A stretch of DNA of 64,000 bases. Source: Arthrobacter sp. C9C5 (GTDB lineage: Bacteria > Actinomycetota > Actinomycetes > Actinomycetales > Micrococcaceae). Location: assembly GCF_013359735.1 (NCBI RefSeq), contig NZ_JABFMX010000013.1, positions 1 through 64,000 of the forward strand, written 5' to 3'. Below, piece after piece: positions 8,825-16,934 of this stretch (position 1 is its first letter; every line of letters begins with the position of its first letter). A model generated the notes under the pieces. The model searched no databases. It was not told where the DNA came from and saw only the letters and a program-made list of their open reading frames with translations. A program made the position numbers and the translations under genes.

Positions 8825-9595
8825 GTGAGCAACATGGGACGCACCGGCGGCAGCTTGCCGGGCATCACGGGACTCGTCCTGGTCCGGCACGGGGAAAGTG
8901 AAGGCAACGTGGCCGCCACCCTCGCGCATCAGGCCGGGGCACACGTCATCAACGTCCCGGCGCGCGACGCCGACGTCGGACTCTCGGACACCGGCCGGGA
9001 ACAAGCGCTGGCGCTGGGCCGGTTGCTGGCCGGCGTCCCCGAGCCGGGCCGCGCCGCCGTGTGGTCCTCCCCCTACGCCCGCGCCCGGCAGACCGCCGAA
9101 CTCGCCGTCCAGACCGGCGGGTGGCGGGTGCAGGTCCGGCTGGACGAGCGGCTCCGCGACCGCGAGCTCGGCATCCTGGACATGCTGACCTCCGCGGGTG
9201 TGGAGGCGCGGCTGCCGGAGGAAGCCCAGCGCCGGCGGTGGCTCGGGAAGTTCTACTACCGGCCGCCGGGCGGCGAATCATGGGCCGACGTCGTGCTGCG
9301 GCTCCGCTCGCTGCTGGCCGACCTGGATCGCGACCATGCCGGAGAAGAGGTCCTGCTGGTCTGCCACGACGCCTTGATCGTGCTGTTCCGCTACATTCTG
9401 CAGGGCCTCTCGGAGTCCGAGCTGCTGGACATTGCCGCCACCACCAGCATTCTCAACGCCTCCGTCAGCCGCTTTGTCCGCACGGACGGGCTGGGGGCGT
9501 GGGAGCTGGAGAGCTTCAACATGGCGGACCATCTGGCGGAGCAGGGCGTCCCCGTCACCGAGCATGCAGGGGACGCGGATGTCCACCCGCGCTAA
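8825..9595 (+). CDS. Histidine phosphatase family protein
   Basis: 256 residues of the phosphoglycerate-mutase-like fold. The phosphohistidine motif VLVRHGESEGN is near residue 20, SPYARARQTAE follows, and the second catalytic His lies in LLVCHDALI. GKFYYRPPGGESWADV is typical of the broad-specificity branch. The substrate is not determined. The start is a GTG at 8825, chosen because AGGAGGT lies 5 nt upstream; the ATG three codons later would be too far from it. The 3' end overlaps the next gene by 17 bp, so the two are translationally linked. Confidence 0.88.
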   Translation: MSNMGRTGGSLPGITGLVLVRHGESEGNVAATLAHQAGAHVINVPARDADVGLSDTGREQALALGRLLAGVPEPGRAAVWSSPYARARQTAELAVQTGGWRVQVRLDERLRDRELGILDMLTSAGVEARLPEEAQRRRWLGKFYYRPPGGESWADVVLRLRSLLADLDRDHAGEEVLLVCHDALIVLFRYILQGLSESELLDIAATTSILNASVSRFVRTDGLGAWELESFNMADHLAEQGVPVTEHAGDADVHPR

Positions 9596-10472
9596 ATCCT
9601 CGCCCGCGGTGCAGCTGACACCCACGCTGCTGCGCGGCTGGCCGCTGCCCGGCGGCGGTTCCGGCAAGGACGACCGCGGTTCGGTGCTGGTGGTGGGAGG
9701 CGCCCGCAAGACGCCCGGGGCCGCCCTGCTCGCCGGCGTCGCGGCCCTGCGCTCCGGTGCCGGCCGTCTGACCCTGGCGGTGGCGGAGTCGACGGCGGTG
9801 CAACTGGCGGTGGCCTTCCCGGAGTCCGGCGTCGTGGGGCTGCCGGAGACGGGCCACGGCTCGGTCAAGGGCTCCGGGGCGTCGCTGCTGGCAGACGAGG
9901 CCAGCGCCGCTGACGCCATCCTCGTCGGACCCGGCCTGGACGACAAGGACGAGACCCTGTCGTTGCTGCGGGGGCTGCTGCCGCCGGGCCGGTCGCAGCC
10001 GAAGCGCGGACCCGCCGTCGTCCTCGATGCCTACGCCCTGGGCTGCCTGCCCGAGCTGGCCGAGGAAGTGCAGCCCTGGGCCGGCCGGCTGATCCTGACC
10101 CCCAACGTCACCGAGGGAGGCATCCTGTTGGGCCGGGACCTAGAGGATCTTCAGCAGGATGTTCCACGGATCGCCGACAAGTACCAGGCCGTGGTGAGCT
10201 GCCAGGGGGTGATCGCGGAGCCCGGCGGGAGCTTGTGGGAAATCACCACCGGACACAGCGGCCTGGGCACTTCGGGAAGCGGCGACGTGCTGGCCGGCGC
10301 CATCGCCGGCCTGCGGGCCCGCGGGACCACCGATGCGCAGGCCGCCTGCTGGGGCTCCCACCTGCATGCCGCTGCCGGCGACCGGCTGGCGAGCAGGCTG
10401 GGCGGACTCGGCTATCTGGCGCGCGAGCTCTGCGATGAGTTGCCGGCGCTGATGGTGGAACTCAGCAGTTGA
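9579..10472 (+). CDS. nnrD: ADP/ATP-dependent NAD(P)H-hydrate dehydratase
   Basis: 297 residues, ribokinase-like fold. It repairs hydrated NADH/NADPH (NADHX) by ATP- or ADP-driven dehydration. Evidence: VLVVGGARKTPGAALLAGVAALRSGAGR at the N-terminus (shown in parts), AILVGPGLDD, VVLDAYAL, LTPNVTEG and the catalytic loop GTSGSGDVLAGAIAGL. The NAD(P)HX epimerase domain found fused in many bacteria is absent, so this is a stand-alone dehydratase. The ATG at 9579 lies inside the previous gene after a GCAGGGGAC site. It converges on the GDPD gene without a visible terminator. Confidence 0.88.
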   Translation: MSTRAKSSPAVQLTPTLLRGWPLPGGGSGKDDRGSVLVVGGARKTPGAALLAGVAALRSGAGRLTLAVAESTAVQLAVAFPESGVVGLPETGHGSVKGSGASLLADEASAADAILVGPGLDDKDETLSLLRGLLPPGRSQPKRGPAVVLDAYALGCLPELAEEVQPWAGRLILTPNVTEGGILLGRDLEDLQQDVPRIADKYQAVVSCQGVIAEPGGSLWEITTGHSGLGTSGSGDVLAGAIAGLRARGTTDAQAACWGSHLHAAAGDRLASRLGGLGYLARELCDELPALMVELSS

Positions 10473-10508
10473 GCGGGACGCGGGACCGCCGCTGGTCAGG
10501 GCAGGACA

Positions 10509-11309
10509 TCAGTCCGGCCACTGCCCGCGTTCCTGCAGGACGGTCTTCAGCAGGTCCGCGCGGTCAGTGACGATACCGTCGACGCCGAGGTCCAGCAGGC
10601 GGTGCATCTCGGCAGCCTCGTTGATGGTCCAGACGTGGACGTGCAGGCCGTGGCGGTGGGCGCGGCGGACGAACCCGGCCGTCACCACCGGCACGGCCCC
10701 GTAGCGGACCGGGACCTGCAGGGCGTGCACATCGCGGAGCGGGCGGGCCGTCACCCGGCGCAGCAGGCCCGCCGGAAGCAGCGGCCCCAGCAGCACGAAG
10801 AGGGCGTTGGAGGCCATGCCGGCGGAGCTTGCGGCCGGCCGGCTCAGGCGCCGCAGCACGGCGCGCCGGCGGCGGTCGGAGAAGCTGGCGATGAGGACGC
10901 GGTCATGCAGGCCGTACTGCTCGATCGCCGCGGCCAGGGTGGCCACCGAGTTCCAGTCCTTGACGTCGAGGTTCAGCCGGACCTCCGGAAATTCCGCGAC
11001 CAGCTCCTCCAGCAGCGGGATCGGCTCCGCGCCAGCGATCCTGGCCCGGGCCACTGTTTCGGCCGGGAGCTCGGAAATCCGGCCGCTGCCGTCCGTGACC
11101 CGGTCCAGCGTTTCGTCGTGGAAGAGCAGCAGGACGCCGTCGGCGGTGGTGTGCACGTCCGCTTCCAGGTACCGGTAACCGAGTGCGACGGCGGCGCGGA
11201 ACGCGGCCATCGAGTTCTCGGCGCCCTTGGGCGAGAATCCGCGGTGGGCCATCGCCACGGGCGCTCCGGCAGCGCCGCCGGGGGCGAGGAAGGGGTGCGG
11301 GAGGGTCAC
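10509..11309 (-). CDS. Glycerophosphodiester phosphodiesterase
   Basis: 266 residues, TIM-barrel GDPD. It hydrolyses glycerophosphodiesters to glycerol-3-phosphate and an alcohol. Catalytic and metal residues are visible in MAHRGFSPKGAENS (His, Glu-Asn), YLEADVH (Glu-x-Asp) and LFHDETLDR (His-Asp), with LDVKDWNS and the C-terminal VWTINEAAEM and GVDGIVTDRAD. There is no signal peptide, so it is probably cytosolic. The start is a GTG. A ribosome site is not properly spaced, but TACGCT lies exactly 6 nt before it, which points to a leaderless mRNA and supports this start. Confidence 0.9.
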   Translation of the reverse strand: MTLPHPFLAPGGAAGAPVAMAHRGFSPKGAENSMAAFRAAVALGYRYLEADVHTTADGVLLLFHDETLDRVTDGSGRISELPAETVARARIAGAEPIPLLEELVAEFPEVRLNLDVKDWNSVATLAAAIEQYGLHDRVLIASFSDRRRRAVLRRLSRPAASSAGMASNALFVLLGPLLPAGLLRRVTARPLRDVHALQVPVRYGAVPVVTAGFVRRAHRHGLHVHVWTINEAAEMHRLLDLGVDGIVTDRADLLKTVLQERGQWPD

Positions 11310-11355
11310 TCCTGAAGCGTACCGGAGCCAGGCCGGCCGTTGCCGGAACGCGGGC

Positions 11356-11601
11356 TCAGGAGCCGTGCGGCAGGATTTCCACCCCGTCGCTGCAGTGCAG
11401 CAATGTCCGGCCGCCGCCGTCGAGGTCCACCCACACCGTGGTGTGGTCCGGCGTCACCGCGTCGACGAACCCGCCGGTCTCAAACCCGGGCGAGAGCCGT
11501 ACCCGGACCCGGTCGCCCTGGCGCAGACTCTTCCAGTGCGCGTCCGGGTCCACCCGCCGGAGCGGCTGGTCATCACTATGTCGGTTGCCGTACCTGGCCA
11601 T
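11356..11601 (-). CDS. Small hypothetical protein
   Basis: 81 residues, rich in Asp, Arg and Val, with an SH3-like alternation: GDRVRVRLSPGFETGGFVDA followed by TTVWVDLDGGGRTLLH. This pattern suggests a small beta-barrel of the kind found in regulatory or RNA-binding adaptors, but no family is recognised. ATG 11601 is preferred over a TTG at 11622 because GGTGGGG lies just upstream. It sits alone between the GDPD and HAD genes. Confidence 0.55.
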   Translation of the reverse strand: MARYGNRHSDDQPLRRVDPDAHWKSLRQGDRVRVRLSPGFETGGFVDAVTPDHTTVWVDLDGGGRTLLHCSDGVEILPHGS

Positions 11602-11713
11602 GATTGCCCCACCATCAGTCAAAAGATCCGTTCGGTCACGCCAGCCTAAGAGGCCAAGGTGAACGGCAGTTGTCCGTCAGCTGGGAATCCCGTGTCCGCC
11701 GGGCGGCGTCGGT

Positions 11714-12532
11714 TTAGGGGAGCCGGACACCCAGCTCGGCGAGCTTGGCTTCGAGGATCTGGGCCACGCCGTCGTCGTCGAAATGCGGTGCCTGCTGGCC
11801 GGCCGCCCGGATGGCCTCGGGGTGTCCGCTGGCCATGGCGTAGCCGTGCCCGGCCCAGCGCAGCATCTCGATGTCGTTGGGCATGTCGCCGAAGGCCACC
11901 ACCTCGTGCGCCTGGACGCCCAGGGACGCCGCGTATTCGGCGAGGGTCACGGCCTTGTTGACGCCGGGCAGCGACAGCTCCAGCAGCGCGATGTTGGGGG
12001 CCGAGTGTGTGGCGGCGGCCAGATGCGCGACGGCGGGCGAGACCTCGGCGAGGAACTCATCCGCGGTGCCCTCCCGGACGATCGCGAGGAACTTCACGAC
12101 GGCGTCGTCCGCCGTGAGCGTGTCCTGCAGCGGGGCGGGCGTGAATTCGGCGAGCAGTCCGCTGGAGCCGGTTCCGAGGAACCCGGGTTCCAGGTGGAAG
12201 CCGGCGAGGGTTTCCGCGGCGAACAGCGCGGAAGGACGGAGCCGCTGGATGATTCGGCGGGCTTCGAAGACGGCGTCGAGCTCCAGGGCCCGGGCGGAGA
12301 CCATACGGTCGGCCTCCAGGTCCCACACCACCGCGCCGTTGGAGCAGATCACGGTTCCGGTGTGGCCGAGTTGCTCCTGCAGGGGGTGCAGCCAGCGCGG
12401 CGGACGGCCGGTGACGAACACCAGTTCCACCCCGGCGTCGCGGCAGGCGTGGAATGCGCGCACGGTCCGGTCGCTGATTTTGCCGTCGTGGCCCAGGATC
12501 GTTCCGTCAATATCACTTGCTACCAGCCGCAT
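11714..12532 (-). CDS. HAD-superfamily phosphatase, Cof type
   Basis: 272 residues of the type IIB (Cof) HAD hydrolases, which dephosphorylate small sugar or cofactor phosphates. Motif I is VASDIDGTIL (nucleophile Asp), motif II is VFVTGRPPRW, the Lys of GVNKAVTL is motif III, and VVAFGDMPNDIEML is motif IV, followed by GYAMASGHPE. The C2 cap occupies roughly residues 85-190. The substrate is unknown. TAGACT lies exactly 6 nt before the ATG and no Shine-Dalgarno sequence is seen, so the transcript is probably leaderless. Confidence 0.9.
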   Translation of the reverse strand: MRLVASDIDGTILGHDGKISDRTVRAFHACRDAGVELVFVTGRPPRWLHPLQEQLGHTGTVICSNGAVVWDLEADRMVSARALELDAVFEARRIIQRLRPSALFAAETLAGFHLEPGFLGTGSSGLLAEFTPAPLQDTLTADDAVVKFLAIVREGTADEFLAEVSPAVAHLAAATHSAPNIALLELSLPGVNKAVTLAEYAASLGVQAHEVVAFGDMPNDIEMLRWAGHGYAMASGHPEAIRAAGQQAPHFDDDGVAQILEAKLAELGVRLP

Positions 12533-12599
12533 ACTGCCAGTCTACGTTGGCTGCGCCTGGGACTCGGGCGGGCCGGTTCCAAGACCCGCACGACGCCAG

Positions 12600-13097
12600 T
12601 CAGTGCCGTTCGTACAGGCCGGTCAGGCTCGCCCGGGCCAGGGTGTGCGGCCCGAGCTTGGCTTCCAGCTTGGCCGGGGATGCGCCGGCGTCGAGCCCGG
12701 ACTTTTCCACGTTCAGGGCGTGCACCGTGATGACGTAGCGGTGCGGGCCGTGGCCCTTGGGCGGGGCGGCCCCCAGGTAGCCGGCGGAACCGCCGTCGTT
12801 CCGGAGCTGGAAGGCGCCCAGCGGCAGGCCTCCGCCGTGCCGCGATCCCGCCCCCGCGGCCAGCGAGGTGACGTCCGCCGGGATGTCCAGCACGGCCCAG
12901 TGCCAGAAGCCGCCGTGGCCCGGCGCATCGGGGTCGAACACCGTGACGGCGTAGCTTCGGGTGCCGGCCGGCGCGCCGCCCCAGTGCAGCGGCGGCGATT
13001 CATCCTTGCCGCCGGGACCGGTCGCGGCGCCGCGCTGGGCCGCCGGCAGGATCTGGCCGTCCTCGAAGGTGTCGCTGCGTAGGCTGAAGGCTGCCAT
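12600..13097 (-). CDS. YbhB/YbcL family (PEBP/RKIP-like) protein
   Basis: 165 residues of the phosphatidylethanolamine-binding protein fold. The anion-pocket motifs are present: SPPLHWGGAPAGTRSYAV, FDPDAPGHGGFWHWAV and GPHRYVITVHAL. Bacterial members have no settled enzymatic role. There is no signal peptide. The ATG follows GAGAGGAAG. It lies 9 nt downstream of the PfkB kinase gene stop on the same strand, so the two could share a transcript. Confidence 0.88.
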   Translation of the reverse strand: MAAFSLRSDTFEDGQILPAAQRGAATGPGGKDESPPLHWGGAPAGTRSYAVTVFDPDAPGHGGFWHWAVLDIPADVTSLAAGAGSRHGGGLPLGAFQLRNDGGSAGYLGAAPPKGHGPHRYVITVHALNVEKSGLDAGASPAKLEAKLGPHTLARASLTGLYERH

Positions 13098-13106
13098 GGC
13101 TTCCTC

Positions 13107-14078
13107 TCAATTGCTGGTTAGGCCCGCACTTTCAGGGCCCAGTTCCATCCGGTTCAGTTCGGCCCGGGTGGGCGGGTTGGCCCCGGCGCGGGAGACCGTG
13201 ACGGCGGCCGCCGCGGCGGCGTGGCCGAGGAGTTCGCGCAGGCTCCCGGCGGAAAGCTCGCGCAGCTCCTTGCGGTTCTGGGCCCCATTGAGGCCCAGGT
13301 CCACGACGCCGGAGAGCAGCGCGGCCATGAAGGAATCCCCGGCACCGACGGTGTCCGCCACCTTCACCGACGGGGCCGGGACGTGCGCCTCGCCGGCGGC
13401 ATTGACGGCCCACGGGCCGGCGGCGCCGCGCGTGACCACCACCATGGCGGGGCCCTCCGAGCCGCCGAGCGAGAGCCACCGGCGGGCCGACTCCAGCGGA
13501 TCTACGCCGGGGTAGAGCCATTCCAGGTCCTCGTCGGAGGCCTTCACCACGTCCGCGAGCGTGACGAACTTTTCAGCCTGGTGGCGCGCATAGTCGGCAT
13601 CGGTGATGATGCTGGGGCGGCAGTTGGGATCGAAGCTGATGGTCGCCGAAGGATGGGCATGCTCGACGGCGGCGAGCACCTCCGCGGCGCCCGGCGCCAG
13701 CATCGTGGCGATCGAGCCGGTATGCAGCAGCGTGCTGCCCTGCAGCATGAACGGCAGCCGGTCCGCGAGGCCGGGGAGCTCCCAGGCGAGGTCGAAGGTG
13801 TAGCTCGCGGCGCCGTCGTCGTCAATCAGTGCGGTGGCCACCGACGTCGGCAGCTCATCCGGTCCCAGCGGGAGCAGCACCGAACTGGACTTGAGGTGCG
13901 CCGCGACGGATTCCCCGTAGGCGTCCCGGCCGTAGCGGCCGATGAACTGCACCGGGTGGTCCAGCCGGGCCAGGCCCACCGCGACGTTCAAGGGGCTGCC
14001 GCCGACGTGGGCCTGGATACCTGAGGAGCGCTGGACAACATCAACCAGGGCCTCACCAATGACTGTGAGCATGGTCAT
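13107..14078 (-). CDS. PfkB family carbohydrate kinase (fructokinase-like)
   Basis: 323 residues, ribokinase fold. It phosphorylates a free sugar, most likely fructose judging by overall resemblance. The N-terminal VIGEALVDVV and the GGSPLNVAVGLARLD substrate-site motif are present, FIGRYGRDAYG follows, and the catalytic anion-hole motif is DTVGAGDSFMAALL with Asp as base. Two ATGs (14078, 14072) are in frame; neither has a strong ribosome site and the first is given. It is divergent from an MFS gene, and the CsoR-like operator lies about 52 bp upstream of this start. Confidence 0.85.
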   Translation of the reverse strand: MTMLTVIGEALVDVVQRSSGIQAHVGGSPLNVAVGLARLDHPVQFIGRYGRDAYGESVAAHLKSSSVLLPLGPDELPTSVATALIDDDGAASYTFDLAWELPGLADRLPFMLQGSTLLHTGSIATMLAPGAAEVLAAVEHAHPSATISFDPNCRPSIITDADYARHQAEKFVTLADVVKASDEDLEWLYPGVDPLESARRWLSLGGSEGPAMVVVTRGAAGPWAVNAAGEAHVPAPSVKVADTVGAGDSFMAALLSGVVDLGLNGAQNRKELRELSAGSLRELLGHAAAAAAVTVSRAGANPPTRAELNRMELGPESAGLTSN

Positions 14079-14129
14079 ACTCTGCCAGAGAACGCCGCCC
14101 GGCGCCGCTCTAGGGGATGATTTGATTAG

Positions 14130-14150
14130 ATACCCCCAGGGGTATAGCCT
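14130..14150 (+). promoter_or_regulatory. CsoR-like operator abutting a leaderless -10 box
   Basis: ATACCCC, a 2-nt spacer and GGGGTAT (14130-14145) form an inverted repeat with perfect 7-bp arms. The C-tract/G-tract flanked by AT/TA resembles operators of CsoR/RcnR-family repressors. Its last base is the first T of TAGCCT (14145-14150), a -10 box 6 nt before the MFS ATG. The operator therefore fills the promoter spacer, where a bound repressor would block polymerase. No CsoR gene is in the window. Confidence 0.55.
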
Positions 14151-14156
14151 GAAGGA

Positions 14157-15440
14157 ATGCCGGCCCCTGACACCGAGCCCTCGCCCCGCCGCACCGGCGC
14201 GCCAAGCGCCGTGGTCCTGGGGCTGCGCCAAAACGTTGCCCAGTTCATGCTGCTCGTTGCGGTCAACGCCCTCGTCGGCGGCACCCTCGGCCAGGAACGC
14301 ACAGTGCTTCCGCTGCTCGCCAGCGACGTGTTCCATCTCGACAAATACACGAGCGCCCTGACCTACATCCTGGCCTTCGGACTGGCCAAGGCCGCCACCA
14401 ACTACTTCGCCGGGACGCTCTCGGACCGCTATGGGCGTAAGCCGGTGCTGGTGGCCGGCTGGCTGATCGCGCTGCCCGTGCCGCTGCTGCTGATCTTCGG
14501 CACCAGCTGGTCCTGGATCGTGGCCGCCAACGTGATCCTGGGCGTCAGCCAGGGCCTGACCTGGTCCACCACGGTGGTCATGAAGATGGACCTGGTCGGC
14601 CCGAACCGGCGCGGCCTCGCGATGGGCTTCAACGAGGCCGCGGGCTACCTGGGCGTGGCCGGCACGGCCCTGGTCACCGGCTACCTCGCGGCGTCCTACG
14701 GCCTGCGGCCGGCGCCGTTCCTGCTCGGCGCCGCCTACATCGCCCTGGGGCTCGGCCTGTCCGTGCTCGCCGTCAAGGAAACGCACCACCACGCGAAAAC
14801 CGAGGCCGCAAACCACGTCGACGCGCACAGCGGTGCCGGCGCGGCGCTCAGCACCCGCGAAATCTTCACCCTGACCAGCTTCCGGGACCGCTCCCTCTCC
14901 TCGGTGAGCCAGGCCGGGCTGGTGAACAATCTCAACGACGGCCTGGCCTGGGGCCTGTTCCCGGTCCTCTTCGCCGGCGCCGGCCTCTCGATCGAGCGCA
15001 TCGGCATCCTCGCCGCGGTATACCCGGCGGTCTGGGGTGCGGTGCAACTGGTCACCGGCGCCGCCTCGGACCGGCTGGGGCGCAAGTGGCTGATCGCGGG
15101 CGGCATGTTTATCCAGGCCGTGGGCCTGGCCATCGTGGCGGCCGGCCATGGCTTCGAAATTTGGCTCCTCGCGGCCGTCCTGCTCGGCGTCGGCACGGCG
15201 ATGGTCTACCCCACCCTGCTGGCGGCCATCGGCGATGTGGCCCACCCGCAGTGGCGGGCGCGTTCGGTCGGCATCTACCGCTTGTGGCGCGACGGCGGCT
15301 TTGCCGTGGGCGCGCTGCTGTCCGGGATACTAGCGGACGCCTACGGCATTCCGGTGGCGATCGCCGTCGTCGCCGCCTTGACGGCGGCGTCCGGGCTCAT
15401 CGTCGCGGTCCGGATGCGCGGCACCGACCACCACGCATAG
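14157..15440 (+). CDS. MFS transporter
   Basis: 427 residues with 12 hydrophobic segments. The MFS motif A is in the loop 2-3 (GTLSDRYGRKPVLVAGW) and a second copy lies between helices 8 and 9 (GAASDRLGRKWLIAGG). Other marks are QGLTWSTTVVMKMDLVGPNR and the RSVGIYRLWRDGGFAVGALL stretch shared by a branch of actinobacterial exporters. The substrate is unknown; the CsoR-like operator hints at metal or sulfur stress. AAGGA is only one nucleotide from the ATG, too close for normal use, while TAGCCT sits 6 nt upstream, so a leaderless transcript is likely. Confidence 0.85.
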   Translation: MPAPDTEPSPRRTGAPSAVVLGLRQNVAQFMLLVAVNALVGGTLGQERTVLPLLASDVFHLDKYTSALTYILAFGLAKAATNYFAGTLSDRYGRKPVLVAGWLIALPVPLLLIFGTSWSWIVAANVILGVSQGLTWSTTVVMKMDLVGPNRRGLAMGFNEAAGYLGVAGTALVTGYLAASYGLRPAPFLLGAAYIALGLGLSVLAVKETHHHAKTEAANHVDAHSGAGAALSTREIFTLTSFRDRSLSSVSQAGLVNNLNDGLAWGLFPVLFAGAGLSIERIGILAAVYPAVWGAVQLVTGAASDRLGRKWLIAGGMFIQAVGLAIVAAGHGFEIWLLAAVLLGVGTAMVYPTLLAAIGDVAHPQWRARSVGIYRLWRDGGFAVGALLSGILADAYGIPVAIAVVAALTAASGLIVAVRMRGTDHHA

Positions 15441-15452
15441 CGCCGGCCCGCG

Positions 15453-15486
15453 CCGGTTCAGCGCTCCGGGCCGGTTCAGCGCTCCG
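15453..15486. repeat. 16-bp tandem direct repeat over the nhaA stop codon
   Basis: CCGGTTCAGCGCTCCG occurs at 15453-15468 and again at 15471-15486, separated by GG. The second copy contains the last codons and TGA of nhaA. The first repeats them just downstream, giving a duplicated stop. It looks like a replication-slippage product. Confidence 0.8.
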
Positions 15487-16837
15487 CGCCGCCCTCCTGG
15501 TAGACGTCGGGAATCCCGTCATTGTCCGAGTCGCGCCGCTCCTCTTCCTCCGCCAGCCGGTACTGCCGGTTGCGGGTGCGGAGCACCACGCTCGCCAGCA
15601 GGGCGGCCAGCAACGACGCCGCCAGGATGCCAACCTTGGCGTGGTCGTCATGGAGGCTGCCGTTTCCGAAGCTGAGCTCCGCCACCAGCAGCGACACGGT
15701 GAAGCCAATCCCGGCCAGGATCGAGACGCCGAACACATCGATCCACTTGAACGAGTTGTCCAGACGCGCCTTGGTCACCTTGGTGAGTAGCCAGGTGGTA
15801 CCCAGGATGCCCGCCGGTTTGCCCAGGACGAGGGCCAGGATGATGCCCACGGCGACCGGGTCCGCCAGCGCCGAGCCCAGCCCGTCCCAGCCGCCCACGG
15901 CAACGCCGGCGGAGAAGAAGGCGAAGACCGGCACCGCGACGCCGGCCGAGATCGGCCGGAAGCGGTGCTCGAAGATTTCCGAAAGCCCCGGTCCGGCTTC
16001 CGGTCCCCCGCTGGCCTGGGAGCGGAGCACCGGGATCGCGAAGCCGAGCAGGACGCCGGCCACAGTCGCGTGGATGCCCGAGGCGTGCACCAGGGCCCAG
16101 GTGGCCAGGCCGAGGGGCAGCAGGATGAACCACGCCGCGGGGGCCTTCAGCCCGAAGAACCGGCGGTACCGGTGCGCCAGGTAGGTGTACAGGCCCAGGG
16201 GCAGCAGTGCCAGCAGCAGGGGGGCCAGCTGGAGGTCGCTGGAGTAGAACACGGCAATGATGGTGATGGCGATCAGGTCATCCACCACGGCGAGGGTGAG
16301 CAGGAAGATCCGCAACGCACTCGGCAGGTGCGAGCCGATGATCGCGAGGACCGCGACGGCGAAGGCTATGTCCGTGGCGGTGGGGATCGCCCAGCCCCGC
16401 AGCGTTTCCGGACTGCCGAGGTTGACGACGGCGTAGATCAACGCCGGGATGATCACCCCGCCGGCGGCAGCGGCGACCGGCACGATCGACTTGTCCAGCT
16501 GGCGAAGGTCGCCGGCCACGAACTCGCGCTTGAGCTCCAGGCCGACCAGGAAAAAGAAGATGGCGAGCAGTCCGTCGGCCGCCCAGGCCCCCAGGCTGAG
16601 GTCCAGGTGCCAGGGTTCGTAGCCGATTTTGAAGTCGCGGAGGGCGAAGTAGCTCTCCGAGGCCGGCGAGTTGGCCCAGATCAGCGCGGCGACGGCCGCG
16701 AACACGAGCAGGGCTCCGCCGACGGTTTCCTTACGGAGGATTTCGCCGATGCGCAGGGATTCGGCGTAACTGCCGCGGCCGAAGATGGTCGGGCGCGGCG
16801 TGCCGGACGGGGGCGCGGGAGGAGGTGTGTGGCTCAT
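15476..16837 (-). CDS. nhaA: Na+/H+ antiporter NhaA
   Basis: 453 residues with about 12 membrane helices. It exports Na+ in exchange for protons for pH and salt balance. Signature stretches are [20 protein letters not shown], the [13 protein letters not shown] segment (Asp equivalent to E. coli D133) and VVDDLIAI, whose Asp pair corresponds to the ion-binding D163/D164. [15 protein letters not shown] and [16 protein letters not shown] follow. After the last helix comes a soluble tail ending in [15 protein letters not shown], an unusual thrombospondin-type-3-like calcium motif. The ATG follows AGGA at 7 nt. It converges on the MFS gene. Confidence 0.93.
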   Translation of the reverse strand: MSHTPPPAPPSGTPRPTIFGRGSYAESLRIGEILRKETVGGALLVFAAVAALIWANSPASESYFALRDFKIGYEPWHLDLSLGAWAADGLLAIFFFLVGLELKREFVAGDLRQLDKSIVPVAAAAGGVIIPALIYAVVNLGSPETLRGWAIPTATDIAFAVAVLAIIGSHLPSALRIFLLTLAVVDDLIAITIIAVFYSSDLQLAPLLLALLPLGLYTYLAHRYRRFFGLKAPAAWFILLPLGLATWALVHASGIHATVAGVLLGFAIPVLRSQASGGPEAGPGLSEIFEHRFRPISAGVAVPVFAFFSAGVAVGGWDGLGSALADPVAVGIILALVLGKPAGILGTTWLLTKVTKARLDNSFKWIDVFGVSILAGIGFTVSLLVAELSFGNGSLHDDHAKVGILAASLLAALLASVVLRTRNRQYRLAEEEERRDSDNDGIPDVYQEGGAER

Positions 16838-16934
16838 GCGGAAGTCCTAAAAATTGGGTCGACTGAACTATGCCGACCAGACTTCCCGGCGCACCTGAAC
16901 CCAGTCTATGTGATGACGCGGCTGCCCTCGGGGT

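Noticed and set aside
14102..15245. Extension of the PfkB kinase to a 712-codon ORF starting at 15245
   Set aside because: The extra N-terminus is antisense to the MFS gene and has no fold; the kinase begins at 14078 or 14072.
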